From positions 6,245,986 through 6,309,985 of the forward strand of contig NC_084730.1 of the NCBI RefSeq assembly GCF_033807575.1: DNA of 64,000 nucleotides, written 5' to 3'. The notes under the pieces were generated by a model. The model made no database searches. It was not told where the DNA came from and saw only the letters and a list, made by a program, of their open reading frames with translations. A program made the position numbers and the translations under genes. This stretch comes from Cydia pomonella (Eukaryota; Arthropoda; Insecta; Lepidoptera; Tortricidae). Below are positions 21,386-33,155 of the stretch, one piece after another (within the stretch, counting starts at the first letter, position 1; each line of letters opens with the position of its first letter).

Positions 21386-22721
21386 TCTATTCGTGTCTCT
21401 CGGTTCAAAAATTAACATTTGGCGAAATGGGATATTATAAAAAGTATTCAATGTTTATCTCTTCATATAAGTAAGAATTTGGTTTACAAACGACTTCAGA
21501 AAGATGGAGGTCTAATGCGAGATACAATAATGAAAAAAAAAATTGAAAAACTATGAATCAAAATTTTGAGGTCAATTAAAAAACTACGTCCAAATAAGAA
21601 AAAAAGCCTGAACACACTCCATCTCGCTTAGTTATATCAGTTATATGAATGGTGTCGCAAGCGTTGCGCAAGTGCCATCTTGCCCAACCAGTCCGTAGAG
21701 TGATATAACTTGCCTGGCGAATTAAAACTGTGCATAAATGCTCTACGATTAATGTATTTATACTATGTATAGTGAGGATAATCGCCATGCTAAATCCAAC
21801 GAACCAGAATAACTATAGAAGTCTGACAAGAGCTCATAAATGAGCATGAATAGTGATTTTGGCCGAATACCGAATATCTCTGTTGGCCGAAGCGCCGAAT
21901 ATTCGGCATAACATGCCTGCATTTTGAGTCACAATTTCTATGAAAACTGCTCGCCAACAAAGCACAACGTTTGCTAAAATTTAATATTTGCTACTCAGAA
22001 CTAGTAAATGTGTGATGATATAAATAAAATTATTAGTTTTACAAAAAATGTTCAAAAAGGGTCTTCGTATTTAACAACTTCCCAAGGATACATGCTAAAT
22101 ATTAAATCATTTTTTGCGCTGGGTTATAAGTTGTGGTTTCCGGTTATTTTAAATTTTAATAGTTAAATTTTTCCTTTTCGGTAGTTTAATACGAATTCGG
22201 TATTCGGCGGAATACCAAATATTCGGCAAAGTGGCCGAATACGCCGAATACCGAATAGGTGCCGAATATTCGTGGCATCTCTAGTCTCAGCTGTACTACG
22301 CGCGTGTTGACAAAGTCAAATATTGTAATGACGAGCAAGAAACTTGAACATTAATTGTATTAAATGAAGATAACGCCTTGTTTTTGTCTTTTAAAAAGTA
22401 CTATAATTCCTCACTAAGGTGATTTTAATGAAGTAGTTGGCGATTTTAACAAACAACAACAAATATGATTTCGATATGAAACTTGCGGTAGTTACTAGTT
22501 ACTTAATTTATTTATGTCCAGACATACACCGTGGGCCAATTAAACCCGACAGATTTTAACCACGCATTCCTGAGGTCATAAGGAGCAAAAAATGTTATAT
22601 GAGTTTTGGCCAAATTCGCAAAAAAAAAAACTTGAACTCACGGCCTCTGGATCGATACTCCAGCGCTCTGCCATCTGAGCCACCGAGACCTCATCCATAG
22701 ACAGCAATTTTTCCCACCATA
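21386..22721. repeat. Near-identical 1.33-kb block, copy 2
   Basis: Reads the same as 16,866-18,201 except for one homopolymer A (near 22,620). It continues beyond the homology into SINE C 5' sequence (GGGTCTAGGGGACCC onward), which marks the ancestral right edge. Confidence 0.85.
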
Positions 22722-22800
22722 TGGGTCTAGGGGACCCTAAGTTACGTTGTAAGACACGCGCCGCCGCCAAAAAAGTTGGCCGGGGGGTATCTTTTGTTGT
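22621..22800 (-). mobile_element. tRNA-derived SINE C, antisense
   Basis: The same tRNA-like head as at 18,095 but with its flank intact: CATATGGGTCTAGGGGACCC, ACGCGCCGCCGCCAAAAAAG and GGGGGGTATCTTTTGTTGTC. A 75-codon ORF on this strand reads through the tRNA-like part and is not a gene. Confidence 0.6.
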
Positions 22801-23136
22801 CACTACTAGTATTGTTTACGCCTAATGACCGTTTCTAGTGGAATCCCGCGATGGCATTTGAAATGGGGTATATATGAAAAAGGTTAGTTCCGAAAGGGAA
22901 TTGCGCAGTAGCACCAACAGAACTATATCCACTTTGAACACGTGATTAATTTTTAGAGGATCACGCTGATCTGATCATCGATCATTTATTAATTAATGTT
23001 CATTTATTGTAAATAACTCTAATTAATTACCTTAACGGGATTTGATATACCGATCCCTTTAACGCTACGCAATAAGGAAAATGCGAAAAAAAAAAATGCC
23101 ATTTTTGACCTACGAATAAAGTGTGCCATAATTTTA

Positions 23137-23330
23137 GTGTCCGGGGTTCGAATCTCGGTAAGGGTATTTAGTTGTGTGATGAACGCAGATATTTGTTCCT
23201 GGATCATGGCTGTTTTCTAAGTATATAAATGGTTTTATCGTCGCTTAGTACCCATAGTACAAGCTTTGCTTAGTTTGGACCTAGGTTGATGTGTGTAAGA
23301 TGTCCCCTGATATTTATTTATTTATATGTT
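23137..23330 (+). mobile_element. Metulj-related SINE, second tail type
   Basis: A partial head with the B-box GGGGTTCGAATCTCGG is followed by GTGTGATGAACGCAGATATT, GTACCCATAGTACAAGCTTT and GATGTCCCCTGATATTTATT. The GTACAAGCTTTGCTT tail differs from the CAAGCCTTATTGAGC tail and matches the outer SINE at 60,634-61,152, so these form a sub-family. The A-box half is missing. Confidence 0.75.
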
Positions 23331-23429
23331 TAGCATCTATGCCTTGATGGAAATGGAAAACTTGTCTTTCGAGATGGTTCTAGAGCTTCTAGTTAGACCG
23401 AGGCTAAAATGATGCCATACTGAATATAC

Positions 23430-23625
23430 TGTCGGAAATTTTCCGAAATAGCAAAAAGACCATTTGGAAAATTTTCAGGAACTTCTCATATTTTCATATA
23501 AGTAGGAGTCGAAACGAAATTGTCCATTCCTATAACGAAAATTGCCTTTGTTTCCTGTGTTGCCGTTTTTTTTGAAAATTCGGAGAACTTTTTCAACTTT
23601 TGGAAAATTTTCTCAACACATCTGT
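23430..23625. mobile_element. Possible TIR element with GGAAATTTTCC ends
   Basis: ACTGTCGGAAATTTTCCGAA at the left is roughly inverse to TTTTGGAAAATTTTCTCAAC at the right, and interior words (GGAAAATTTTCAGG) repeat the theme. The arms are short and imperfect. Confidence 0.35.
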
Positions 23626-24189
23626 AGTTCACCTAATGTTAGGTGGATAATATAAATGCATTTTTCTTTAAGATATTCAACTCTCATTGAAACTACTGAC
23701 TGGATCTTAACAAATATTGAAGGAGTTAAAAAAAAATAACACCAAAAGGTAGGAAGTTAATGTTTCTGTAAAATCCTAATATCAATAGACGAAGACGAAA
23801 CTGCTTAAACAATTAAATATCTATTAAGGCAACTGCAGGCGAGATGTCAGTAAATATTTTTAACCTACGTGCTAAAATTGATGTTTAAATTAATAGTTAA
23901 TGAATCGGGATTCTTATATTTTGACATAGATTTTTCTTTAAAAAATTTATAATATATCTTGTCTACCACTTTTTTTTTTGTAAATTAGTGTTAATAGTAT
24001 TTAGCTTGCCATTTTTTTATTTATTCGTAATTCTTTATTGCAACCATGGTACAGTATAGATGTTATATATAATATACAATGTCTCCACTGACTTATATAA
24101 GTACATACCTCAATGAAAGTCTTACATGGACCCTGTATTCAATAATATTCAGCCATACATACAACCTTACTTAACCGACAATTACGAGT

Positions 24190-24666
24190 AATAGGGTTGT
24201 TTCCATCTACAAATCTTAGGGCAGAATTGTATCCCAATAAATTCTTAGATAAGAACATGTTAAACTACTTTTAGGGGACCTGTAATGACCACATTTTTGT
24301 AAATATTGAATTTAAAATATCTTTTGGCACACGTCACGTGACCAAACTCGAAACGTCATTGAAGATTGTGATGACGTCACAACTCTCGGATTGACACTGT
24401 TGACAGTTACGCGATAAACAACAAATGACAAATGTCAGTTGACAGTTCGTATCATCTACGTGTGTATGTAGTTATGTGTCAAACCGTAAACTGTGACGTC
24501 ACACAATTTTCAAAGAGCGTTTTGGGCGCGAAAGCATCTGTCAAAATATATTTTGTTAATTTAACATATTTAAAGCCGTTTTTGAATAAAAGTTGAATTT
24601 TAGGGCAACTTTTAGTTAATATAGAACGTAATACAAGCGTTTCAAAAAATTGGAAACAACCCTATT
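24190..24666. mobile_element. TIR element AATAGGGTTGTTTCCA, 477 bp
   Basis: AATAGGGTTGTTTCCA at 24,190-24,205 is the exact inverse of TGGAAACAACCCTATT at 24,651-24,666. The interior has no ORF. It holds two TGACGTCA octamers (24,372 and 24,494) and a CACGTG (24,355). No clear target-site duplication is visible. Confidence 0.8.
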
Positions 24667-24959
24667 GCTTACAAATCCCTAATGGATACTTTAAGTGGCT
24701 TAAAAATTACCTACTATCCATATTGGTGAGTGACAACAGTGTCTGAGAAGTACCTATTTCACAACATGGCGGAAAAGGACATCCTTCGGCCATCTTTTCT
24801 CAGATAAGGTCAACACGTCGAACATACTTACGTATTTCGCAGTGTCAGAGGACAGCTACATTGTTAATGAGCTGAGAAATAAATTAAAGGAAAAATTTAC
24901 TGAATTCCCAATATAACTTGTTGTGAATTTTCAATATGACTTAGACCTCCGGTAGCCGT

Positions 24960-25140
24960 TTAAGAGGTGTAACACTCTTACGGTAGATGTCGCTATGGCG
25001 CCTCCCTATGGTGCAAATGGTGGAAATATTCTGTCTTCGAGTGATGTCTTAGTAGTTTAGTTGGCAGAGTGATGTGCTTGTGATCCAGAATCGCCAGTTC
25101 AAGCCTCACCCGAGAATGTATTTTCCAGTTTTTGTTTAAT
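24960..25140 (+). mobile_element. tRNA-derived SINE C, plus strand
   Basis: GTGTAACACTCTTACGGTAG and ATGTCGCTATGGCGCCTCCC precede the tRNA-like TAGTAGTTTAGTTGGCAGAG, with CCAGTTCAAGCCTCACC as the B-box. The same 5' leader is seen at 57,518-57,560. Confidence 0.65.
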
Positions 25141-25179
25141 GCTAAGGGTAATGGCAATAGCAACACGCATTTCAATTTC

Positions 25180-26140
25180 ATACAAAACTAATTTACATTG
25201 TTAATGCTTTTCTAGTTAAACGGTACAGCCAAGAAACCGCTGTCACAGAGGTTTTTTTTCTATTCCGTGTAATTATTTTTTTCATTTTTTTTACTTATTA
25301 TTATTATTATTATTTATTACTGGCTCTTTGTCTTCTGATCTTCGCATCAAGGCTCCAAGTTCAAAGGCGTCCAATTGATCAGATAATCGATCGCATGCAA
25401 TCGATGACTCAGTACAAGGACATCAAACAATGGAAAAGATTAGCTACAATGGCTGCATCATTCACAAAAAAAATGTCTTGACTACGCGCCCGCCCCTTAT
25501 AACACGAGCTCGTGATGCGTCGAAAACTACGCGTATGCAGGGACCATGCTTAAAACGGTGCGCTTGAAAATGGCGTGGTAGTGAATATCTGATGGGTATG
25601 ATAGCAGCCATAAACACGTTGTGATTTTAGCTTGCGTGTAATTGATTAGGAAACTGTAGAAATTGTTTGGGTGTTAAATTAAACTTTTATGGTTGGGATT
25701 TAGAACGTCTATTGTCTCTGTAAACTATGGAATTGTGCGTGCTTTGTGACCCTTGAAGGACCGTACCTTAGTTAATTAAAATATAATTCTAATTGGTGGC
25801 GGTAATGGAGAGAAAACTTATTACCTTTTGCATTCAGCTTTAACTTCAAGTTGTAAATTAAGCCCCAACAATCCAATCCTCTGCATACGCATTGTTCCAT
25901 TAAGGCAGTTCAATCTCAAATGGACGCAACCAACCAAGGGTTACTTTTTTATTTATTTTGAACGATCTAAGACTGTAAATTTTACAAAAAAACTTGCCAA
26001 CAAATTTAAAAAGCATCTTACCCTAACTTAACCTATTTAACTACTGACATGTTACTTAGGTGCATGTATGTTTATTAGTATCCTCGTATTAAGAATGTGA
26101 AGGTACCTACTTGGTTTGAGAAAAGATTTGAAAAGTAAAA
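25180..26140. other. Unassigned stretch
   Basis: No supported gene. A TTATTATTATTATTATTTAT microsatellite lies near 25,297-25,318. The 67-codon ORF at 25,828-26,031 has no recognisable motif. Confidence 0.3.
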
Positions 26141-26149
26141 AGCGTGCAA

Positions 26150-26455
26150 CGGTGCACAGTAGCGACGCGATCGCCAGATCTGCACGCACCTTTAGATTTG
26201 ATTCAACATCCAACCAGTTTCTTCCCATCTCTATTTGGAGTCGGCTCTCCTAATTCTTTGTCTCTAGAGTGGTTTTTTCTGGGTCGTCTCTGGGCCCGTA
26301 TTGGAATTTTTGAGGTATTTATTTATGTACAATCTCCATATAGTTCGAGATCTCCCGCGATGCCTTGGTTTCAGTTCAATTTCCAGCACTTGTTATGTCA
26401 TCGGCAGACCTCCTCATGACATGACCATACCAGCGAAGTCGTGTTTCATCCAGCT
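26150..26455 (-). mobile_element. Antisense LINE fragment
   Basis: TCGGCAGACCTCCTCATGAC and ATGACCATACCAGCGAAGTC resemble the antisense of a common lepidopteran LINE coding region. Short plus ORFs here (26,144-26,543) are shadows. Family not assigned. Confidence 0.35.
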
Positions 26456-26461
26456 TTTCAG

Positions 26462-26950
26462 GTATAATAATAATAATAATAATAATAAAATGCTTTATTG
26501 CACACTACAAAAAAAAAATGGTACAAAATATGTAAAGGTATAAATATGTAGGTAACAACAGGCGGACTTATCGCTAAACAGCGATCTCTTCCAGACAACC
26601 TTCAGATAGAGAAATGGCGAACATAATCAAGGTAACGGGTGGTGCAAAAATAAAATAAAATACATATACTACAAATATTTAATATATATAGGTAAACTAC
26701 ATTTATTACTATATATAAACAATATATAAATAACAAATAAATATATAAATAAATGACAAAGGAAAAGCCATACAAATAACGAAGAATTTCAAAATAAACA
26801 ACTACATTTATGAAAGAGACAAGTAATGTTCTTTTAATCGGTTTTTAAAAATAGAGAGCGATTTAGCACGTTTGATGTCAACGGGCAGAGCATTCCACAG
26901 CCGGACAGCGCGAAAACTGAAAGAGTTAATGTAAAATTTCGAAGAGGAAG
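26462..26950 (-). pseudogene. CR1/Jockey-like LINE: RT C-terminus, 3' UTR and ATT tail
   Basis: On the minus strand a frame reads INSFSFRAVRLWNALPVDIK, RAKSLSIFKNRLKEHYLSLS and stops near 26,812. The F-R-VR-WN-LP----K---S---FK--L signature marks the C-terminus of CR1/Jockey-type LINEs. The 3' UTR follows, with GTTGTCTGGAAGAGATCGCT and TTAGCGATAAGTCCGCCTGT, a TGCAATAAAGCATTTTATTA end and an (ATT)n tail at 26,467-26,488. It is the best-preserved LINE 3' end in the window and is 5'-truncated. Confidence 0.8.
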
Positions 26951-26954
26951 GAGG

Positions 26955-27217
26955 GGGAACTAGTAACAGATTTTGAGAGCATCTGATAGAGGAAAGAAAT
27001 TTAAACCGAGTTTTAAGATAACAAGGAGTATTGGGGTGAAACAGAGTGGCATACAGGAGGGAGAGAATATGTGCGTTGTTGTTGTTGTTGGTATAGTCCT
27101 TATTTTGAAACTGCCACGGGTATACCGGTTAGGTACCTTGTCAGGAAGTATTTCTGATGACCACCTCAGCATCTTCATTTCAGCAACGAGGAGCTTGTTG
27201 GCTTGTAGTTTCTTCAA
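26955..27217 (-). pseudogene. RTE-like LINE coding fragment
   Basis: The minus-strand ORF contains LLVAEMKMLRWSSEILPDKV and PNRYTRGSFKIRTIP. VAEM-MLRW...R--YIRGSFK-AP is a conserved piece just after the RT domain in RTE-type LINEs. A GTTGTTGTTGTTG run (27,077-27,090) interrupts it. It abuts the CR1-like tail in the same orientation, apparently two independent insertions. A plus-strand 138-codon ORF over the same bases is a shadow. Confidence 0.55.
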
Positions 27218-27399
27218 GGGCCAGCATCCAACCTATTTAGTAAAACGGAACAACGCAATATCGAATATAATCGTAACAGCAAAGCATTATGTGCGTTTCA
27301 TCACCCACGTGTGCGTTACAAAACAGGAAGACTCGGATCCTTTGGCGGCGGAACCGATAATTCTGCTGTTTATAGCTAATTATCGGTAAAAATCATCGG

Positions 27400-28980
27400 T
27401 TGTCGGTTGCGACACTGGTCCGGAAGCTGCAGTTACAAAATGTTCCGATTTAACAAGGTTAGGTCACTTTCTTGAAGCGTTTTGATCTAATTAATCGCTA
27501 AGGGCAATGTTAATTAGCGATAACTGTTTAATTATCGAGGTAGTTTATCAAAATATGGGACCATTTTTCTACCTTTTGAACGCTAAGCTACACACAACTT
27601 ACTTGAAAGCATGAATCAAGTAAAGTAAAGGTAACTATACCTGTGTGGCCTGCCACAACCAAAAAATTAAACCGTGGGTACTCCTCAAACTGACCATTAT
27701 TTGTTCGGCGATTTTTAATAATAACTTGTATTTCGATTTATAGCATACTTTAAAGTTTATTCTTTTGCTCGCTGGCGACGTTCCGCCGTCCGCCCTGGCG
27801 CGCTCCTTAGCATTACATGCTTAACCTAAACCTGCTAAAATCTGTCGCGTTGTCACTTTTGTTTATACTCGAGATTCGCTCATTTTTTTATACGAAGTTG
27901 GACTACACGTTATAAATCGGCGTACACTGGTTCAGTCGCTCGCGGCACAATTCCCGTGGAGTCATTTTTGAGCTCAAGAAAGACTTCTATAGTTATTCTA
28001 GTTCTCTGGTTTAGCACATTCTATTAATAGAGTACAGTGGCTACTTATGACTGACTGTACTTACATTGAAACTTCACATACATTACTTGAGTCGTGGGAA
28101 CCGCAAAATAACTCATACAAAAGCATTAAGCAACCGTTCACAGCATTGTCTGCCGAAATAAAGGTTATACTGAGTGGTCTATCGCGGGCAGATCTGAGTT
28201 AATAACGATTTGAAAGGAAAAGCTTAGTTGTATATGCGAAATCATGATTATTAAGCCATTCAGCGCTTATCACGACAAATGTACGTCCATTTTCCAGGCA
28301 GCTACGGCATCAGCGTTCGGGTAATAGATGGTTGGGATGAACTAAGTCAGGCAGCCTTCGGATAATTGAGGGTTCAGATAATAGAGGTTCGGATCAGTAC
28401 CATGTCATACCTTATCACACAGACTATAAGTGAAGTGAAATGGAGGCATACAGTGAGTACAAAACTGCAAGCCTTTGAAGAGTAGAGGCGAGTGGAACTC
28501 GACGCGAAACGTGACGAGTTAAAGGCCTCACCACCTGCGGTCATAAACTACAATTTTGTCGGAGGGGTGCTCATCAGCTCACGGTCGTCGCTCTCACTAG
28601 CCCGTACAAACTCAGTCGCCGAAGGCGAAACCGGCTAGGACAACAGATAGGACAGCGACAACAGTACCTGTGAGGTCTTAGCGACTTTCATATTGATGCT
28701 GCAGAGTTAAGTGACCCCTCTGCATAGAAATTTGCTTGCGGGCTCTTGTCTCTTAACTCTACAGTTTACTGTACAACAGGTCGACTAAACTAGGTTGTAG
28801 GTAAGTCTGTTAGGTTATATACATAAGAACATTATATAATGCGTCTACACCTCCAGGTCACATATAATTTAACTGATTAACATACAATGGCGCGGCGGGA
28901 TATGTGCAATCACTTATTAGTATCTAAGCAAATAAGTGTGGGGTGCCACTAGCATACTAGTAATGCCTGCGACTTTAGAT
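27400..28980. other. Unassigned stretch with possible pogo-like remnant
   Basis: No gene is supported. Around 28,317-28,400, TTCGGGTAATAGATGGTTGG, TTCGGATAATTGAGGGTTCA and GATAATAGAGGTTCGG repeat a TTCGGATAAT theme found at pogo/Tigger-type ends, but no second terminus is found. The segment 28,660-28,770 shares CCCCTCTGCATAGAAAT with the MITE at 52,044. Confidence 0.3.
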
Positions 28981-28983
28981 TTT

Positions 28984-29212
28984 TACAAGCTTTTCCTTAA
29001 CTTACAATGTACCTATGTATGTAACTATTTATGTTTGTATTGGTCAAATCTTACAAGTTAAATTTGTCTTACTTCCCGGTTTCCGATGAAGCTGAAAATT
29101 CGCATGCAATATGTAAGTCGAATAACAATGCAATATTATGGTACCATCGAGCTGATTTGATGATGGAGACAGGAAGTGGCCATAGGAACTCTGTTATAAA
29201 ACAACGCAAAAT
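28984..29212 (+). mobile_element. AAGCTTTTAT-family repeat, copy d (3' truncated)
   Basis: ACAAGCTTTTCCTTAACTTA at the start, then TCCCGGTTTCCGATGAAGCT, TATTATGGTACCATCGAGCT and TGATGATGGAGACAGGAAGT. The sequence leaves the family after CTGTTATAAAACAACGCA. Confidence 0.75.
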
Positions 29213-29219
29213 AAAGTGA

Positions 29220-30080
29220 TTGACAAAATAAAATATCGACATGTCTGCAACACGTTGGGTCTTCTTTGATATTTTGATAGTTTTCTATTCTTTTGGCACT
29301 GTATACTACAGTTTACGTTTTTATTTTTAAATACTAAATATATGTAATAAATACCTACATTATGTACCGATTTGGAATTGATTTGTATTCTTGAAATTTC
29401 TCGGTAATTTACAGCAAGTAGAAGTTACATCTTTTAATTATTACAATCTATGAGTGACTTATCGATGTTTAATTTTCTCAAACACTCGTTTTTGCCACAA
29501 TAACTTTTGTCTGGTTATAAATAAGGATTAGATTAGACTGTAATAAATTAATAATAGTCTAATCATAATCGCACTGACGGAACTTTATATCAAACTAGAC
29601 CAATGGCGCTAGTATTGGGAACGCGCCCGTTGGACCGCATCGCACGCGCAGGTGATCGCGCAATTTTATAACGTCACATCCGCCTTTTAATTGCAAATGT
29701 GCATCTTTCGACTGCAGAGGTAAAATTGATATAAGCATCTTAAGCAAACGAATTAGGCACAACGCGTTTTACATATTTGAAGTTTCATGTCGCGCTTTCC
29801 ATGAACGAAGTAGAATACATGCTCAAGTCAACTCCGATTTGTTTGATATATTTATCTTATATTAGTCGGTTCAAAAGCGTTCGAGAAAATCGGCGTTTTA
29901 TTAAGGGACATGAATATTATTTGTATTGGGTTTGGAAATCCAAAATAATTAATTCGTTCTGAAAATATTTAGTTAGGTCTGTAACGGTAGGCACCAAAAA
30001 AGGGAATTATATGAAATAACATAATATACGTCAATGTACTGTTAGCTGACACTATGACCCACTTAAGCTCCCTTCTTTCC
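29220..30080. other. Unassigned stretch
   Basis: No supported gene. A GC-richer patch at 29,600-29,665 (GGGAACGCGCCCGTTGGACC, GCACGCGCAGGTGATCGCGC) stands out from AT-rich surroundings. A 61-codon ORF at 29,777-29,962 has no recognisable motif. Confidence 0.3.
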
Positions 30081-30094
30081 TCAGGTTATTTATT

Positions 30095-30190
30095 TTATTT
30101 AATCTTTATTGCACATAAGAAAACACACTGTACAATAGGCGAACTTAATGCCGTAAGGCATTCTCTACCAGTCAACCTTTAGGCAAAGCA
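30095..30190 (-). mobile_element. Antisense LINE 3'-tail fragment
   Basis: TTTAATCTTTATTGCACATA, CTGTACAATAGGCGAACTTA and ATGCCGTAAGGCATTCTCTA correspond to LINE 3' ends in antisense. A sense fragment of the same tail is at 35,205-35,245 (GGTAGAGAATGCCTTATGGC). Confidence 0.55.
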
Positions 30191-30439
30191 GATAAGTTGT
30201 AGGCGGGGGGGTTATATGGGACTGTTTTAAACGGCAAAATATTTCGTGGAAAAATCGTACTATTAAGATATAATTTTGAAATGCCGTCATAATATTAGTA
30301 CCCTATGGAGTGCAGTCAATGAAGCATAAAATTAAGTATTAGTAGTATTGGAGGACATTTCATCCTATTCCGGCATGATAATTGACAATAATTGTAGGAA
30401 ATATAAACATCTAATACTTTACTTACCCTACTATAATAT

Positions 30440-30665
30440 CATTTGATATTTACCAGTCGCTTTTCGGTGAAGGAAAACATCGTGAGGAAACCGGACTAAT
30501 CCCAACAAGGCCTAGTTTACCCTCTGGGTTGGAAGGTCAGATGGCAGTCGCTTTCGTAAAAACTAGTGCCTATGCCAAATCTTGGGATTAGTTGTCAAGC
30601 GGACCCCAGGCTCCCATGAGCCGTGGCAAAATGCCGGGACAACGCGAGGAAGAAGAAGAAGAAGA
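30440..30665 (+). mobile_element. SINE B, 3' part
   Basis: TTTACCAGTCGCTTTTCGGT, CGTGAGGAAACCGGACTAAT, CCCTCTGGGTTGGAAGGTCA and AAACTAGTGCCTATGCCAAA run into GACAACGCGAGGAAGAAGAA. The tRNA-like head is missing. The (GAA)n end is the usual tail. Confidence 0.8.
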
Positions 30666-31038
30666 GACTTTACTTACCCAACTACTGAATACTGACACAT
30701 TTCAGGCAAGGTAAAACAAAAGTGATTTAAAAGATTTTTGTATCGTTTGCACTTCCGAATTAGAGAATGCTTACGGTTCTGAGTTTGTATGACGAGAACC
30801 GGGAATGCCCAGTTTCGATACTTTATGTGTATAGAAAACCAGTACCGGGAACACTTTTGATAATGTCCCAAGTGTCCGTCACATTCAAGTCAACCTATAT
30901 CCTATTTGTATGAGTGTCACTTAGGGGAATCAGTATTTAGTAAAATCTGCTGCATACTTATCTTTCTCTCTTAATTTAAGAGCAAGGCTCTTGTCGGTGG
31001 AGTAGACGCCAGTTTTCGCGGTTCTCGGCCAATACTTA

Positions 31039-31330
31039 TACAAGCTTTTATTTAACTTGCCCTGTTAGTATTGTAGGCATGTTATTCTTGGAAGCTAAAT
31101 TTGAATCACTTCCCGATTTCCGATTGAGCTGAAATTTTGTATAAATATGTAAATCGCTTTACAATGGAGATAGCAGGTGGCCCTCTGTGAAAATACAACG
31201 CAAACTAATTGTGTTCGGGGTTGTTAGATTGTCAATGAGTATTAGTTAGCGATAAAAGATTGTATCAAAAATTCGGTCGGTCAGCGATAAAAGATTGTAC
31301 CAAAAATTATTTTTTTGACAAAATCTTATT
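31039..31330 (+). mobile_element. AAGCTTTTAT-family repeat, copy e
   Basis: ACAAGCTTTTATTTAACTTG at the start. The interior is shortened. The 3' end is duplicated: GCGATAAAAGATTGTATCAA at 31,251 and again GCGATAAAAGATTGTACCAA at 31,284. Confidence 0.7.
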
Positions 31331-31959
31331 ATACTGGGTGATTTCAGGGTCGTGATCCCCAAAGTCAAAAATGTATTGAGATGGTCATACTGAACAAGGT
31401 GTCCCATGGGATCCATATACTTATTTCGTCTACTTGGGGCCCTCAAGGGAATACATTAGATTCATTTTCGCGATTTTGTGGTTAGTCCCACGGGGAAATT
31501 TGTTTATTATGACCATCTTAACACCTTTTTTACATTAGGCATGTAGGAACGACATATGCCTATGTCATTCTGAGAGTTTTAGTCCTATGTCGAAAGATGG
31601 CAGTAAATTTAGTTGACTTCAAAATTAACTTTTAAATCGCCTCTATACTACATTCTCTTGGGTTTCATGTAGTTTTACTGGTCATTTTCCGCAAATCTAC
31701 AGCCATTGTGCCTGTTTCTGCTGCTTCCACTTATAAAATGAGTTAACATTCGCTTTCTCCGAATCTCGGAACCTATGCGTCAGCAATGACGTTTTATGAC
31801 TGACCATAATTCAACAATTAGCCAAAATCGCGCATGCAAAACGCAACAGTTACGTAACTAGGTAACTGCGATCCAGGCCATGTCTTGCGCGGGCGCAAGC
31901 GAGCCGAGTTTTCGTTCTGTCGTCAGTGTAGTCTTAAAAAACCTTTAACAGTATTTTAA

Positions 31960-32840
31960 CTGTGTGTCCGACCGAAGTTTCGGTTTCGGTTTGGTCGGCG
32001 AAGATTTGGTTTCGGCCGTAACCAGTGCAAACCACCAAAAAATCTGCAAACAAACTGGTTTCGGGATAAATTGTAATCTGGGTTAAGTTTAAAAAAATTT
32101 GGAGTGAAGTCGGTTAAAAATACCTTAATTATAAAAATTAGTTTTCCTTACTGACAGATTTCTTGTGTTTCTCAAGCTATAGGTACTCTACCGTGGCGTA
32201 GCGTAGCCGTAGGTATCCCACCGTGTCGTAGTGGCGGCGCGTCTAGCCCTTGGGGAGCAAATCCGAGCTAATTTAGCTTTTCATTTCTTCATGAGACCTA
32301 GAAAATTAGGCATGCTAGTGGGATTTGAATAGCATCGTCGTCGTAATCCACTATGAGAGAGTATAGTTACTTGTTCGCTGGGGCTTGTGATTGTGACTCG
32401 CCTCGGACAAGTGATTGCAATAACATCCCAGGTTACCTTGCTTTAGAATCAGCGCAAGCGCACGACAACAAAAACGACATAAGTGCTTGTTTACCTCAAT
32501 GTTTTTAAGCCTATTTTCCGTTGGCATAGTTGTGAGAACTGGCCGGTCAACATTCAAATCGAGTTCAAGATTTAAGATTTGCAACTATTTTAAAACCAGA
32601 TACGGCGTCTTAGGAGTAAATATGAAGGCTAAAAGCAGCATTCTACTTTATAACGTGTTCTTAGAAGATTTTGCGATGATTATTGCTTGTATTATAGTAT
32701 GCCAAAATCGTTTTTTTGCCAGAAACCGAAACAGAAGGTTCGGTGGGGCTCTAGTTTCGGCTAAAGCATACTTTTTATGCCAAATCCGAAACTTACTCCG
32801 AACATACAGTTTCAGCGCGGCCGAAAGGTGCGGCAGATTC
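31960..32840. mobile_element. Possible TIR element rich in CGAAA/TTTCGG words
   Basis: GTGTCCGACCGAAGTTTCGG and TTTCGGTTTGGTCGGCGAAG near 31,970 face GAAACCGAAACAGAAGGTTC, CTAGTTTCGGCTAAAG and TTTCAGCGCGGCCGAAAGGT near 32,730-32,830. This looks like two ends of one degraded transposon, but I cannot align the arms precisely. The 178-codon ORF 32,487-33,023 runs across this element and the next repeat, so it is unlikely to be a gene. Confidence 0.35.
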
Positions 32841-32854
32841 TCGGAAGAGCTCTA

Positions 32855-33090
32855 TTTTTTACCCCCGTGGCAACAAGAGGGGTGTTATGGTGTATATTTG
32901 ACGCCATTGTCCGTTTGTCTATCGGTCTGTTTGTGGCATCGTAGCTCTCCAATGGATGGACCGATTTCGATGCAGGTTTTTTACGTGAAAGCGAGCTGCC
33001 TTGCGTTAGTTCTTAACATCTAGCTGTTTGATATATATCAATTTATATAAATCGATCTAGTAGTTTGAAGAGTATCAGCACTTTTCAAAA
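32855..33090 (+). mobile_element. Dispersed repeat with CCCCCGTGG...GGGGTGTTATGG head
   Basis: TTTACCCCCGTGGCAACAAG, AGGGGTGTTATGGTGTATAT and TTTGTGGCATCGTAGCTCTC followed by GATGGACCGATTTCGATGCA have the look of a widespread lepidopteran repeat. It supplies the PLSVCLSVCLWHRSS part of the large ORF. Only one copy is in this window, so this rests on recall. Confidence 0.45.
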
Positions 33091-33155
33091 ATGATGTAAA
33101 TCATTTTGGATTTTTGGCATAAAATTGTTCTTAGCGTAGGAGTTTTTATTTTATT

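Larger units (their letters stand above)
18208..22721. repeat. Tandem segmental duplication, unit 2
   Basis: It begins inside the GTTCCGTA repeat at AAAGCCGACAAAGGCGTACA, matching unit 1 at 13,901. It follows the same element order. Compared with unit 1 it contains an extra RTE fragment plus AATAG microsatellite and antisense LINE tail (19,846-20,200) and lacks the Pu/Py tract. Confidence 0.9.

Noticed and set aside
26973..27389. 138-codon plus ORF
   Set aside because: It is the shadow of a minus-strand RTE-like coding fragment (VAEMKMLRW, RGSFK) and contains a GTTGTT run.
32487..33023. Longest ORF of the window (178 codons, plus)
   Set aside because: It runs across a CGAAA/TTTCGG-rich repeat and a second dispersed repeat (PLSVCLSVCLW is the translated GTCTGT-type run). 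It has no domain and no coding character.
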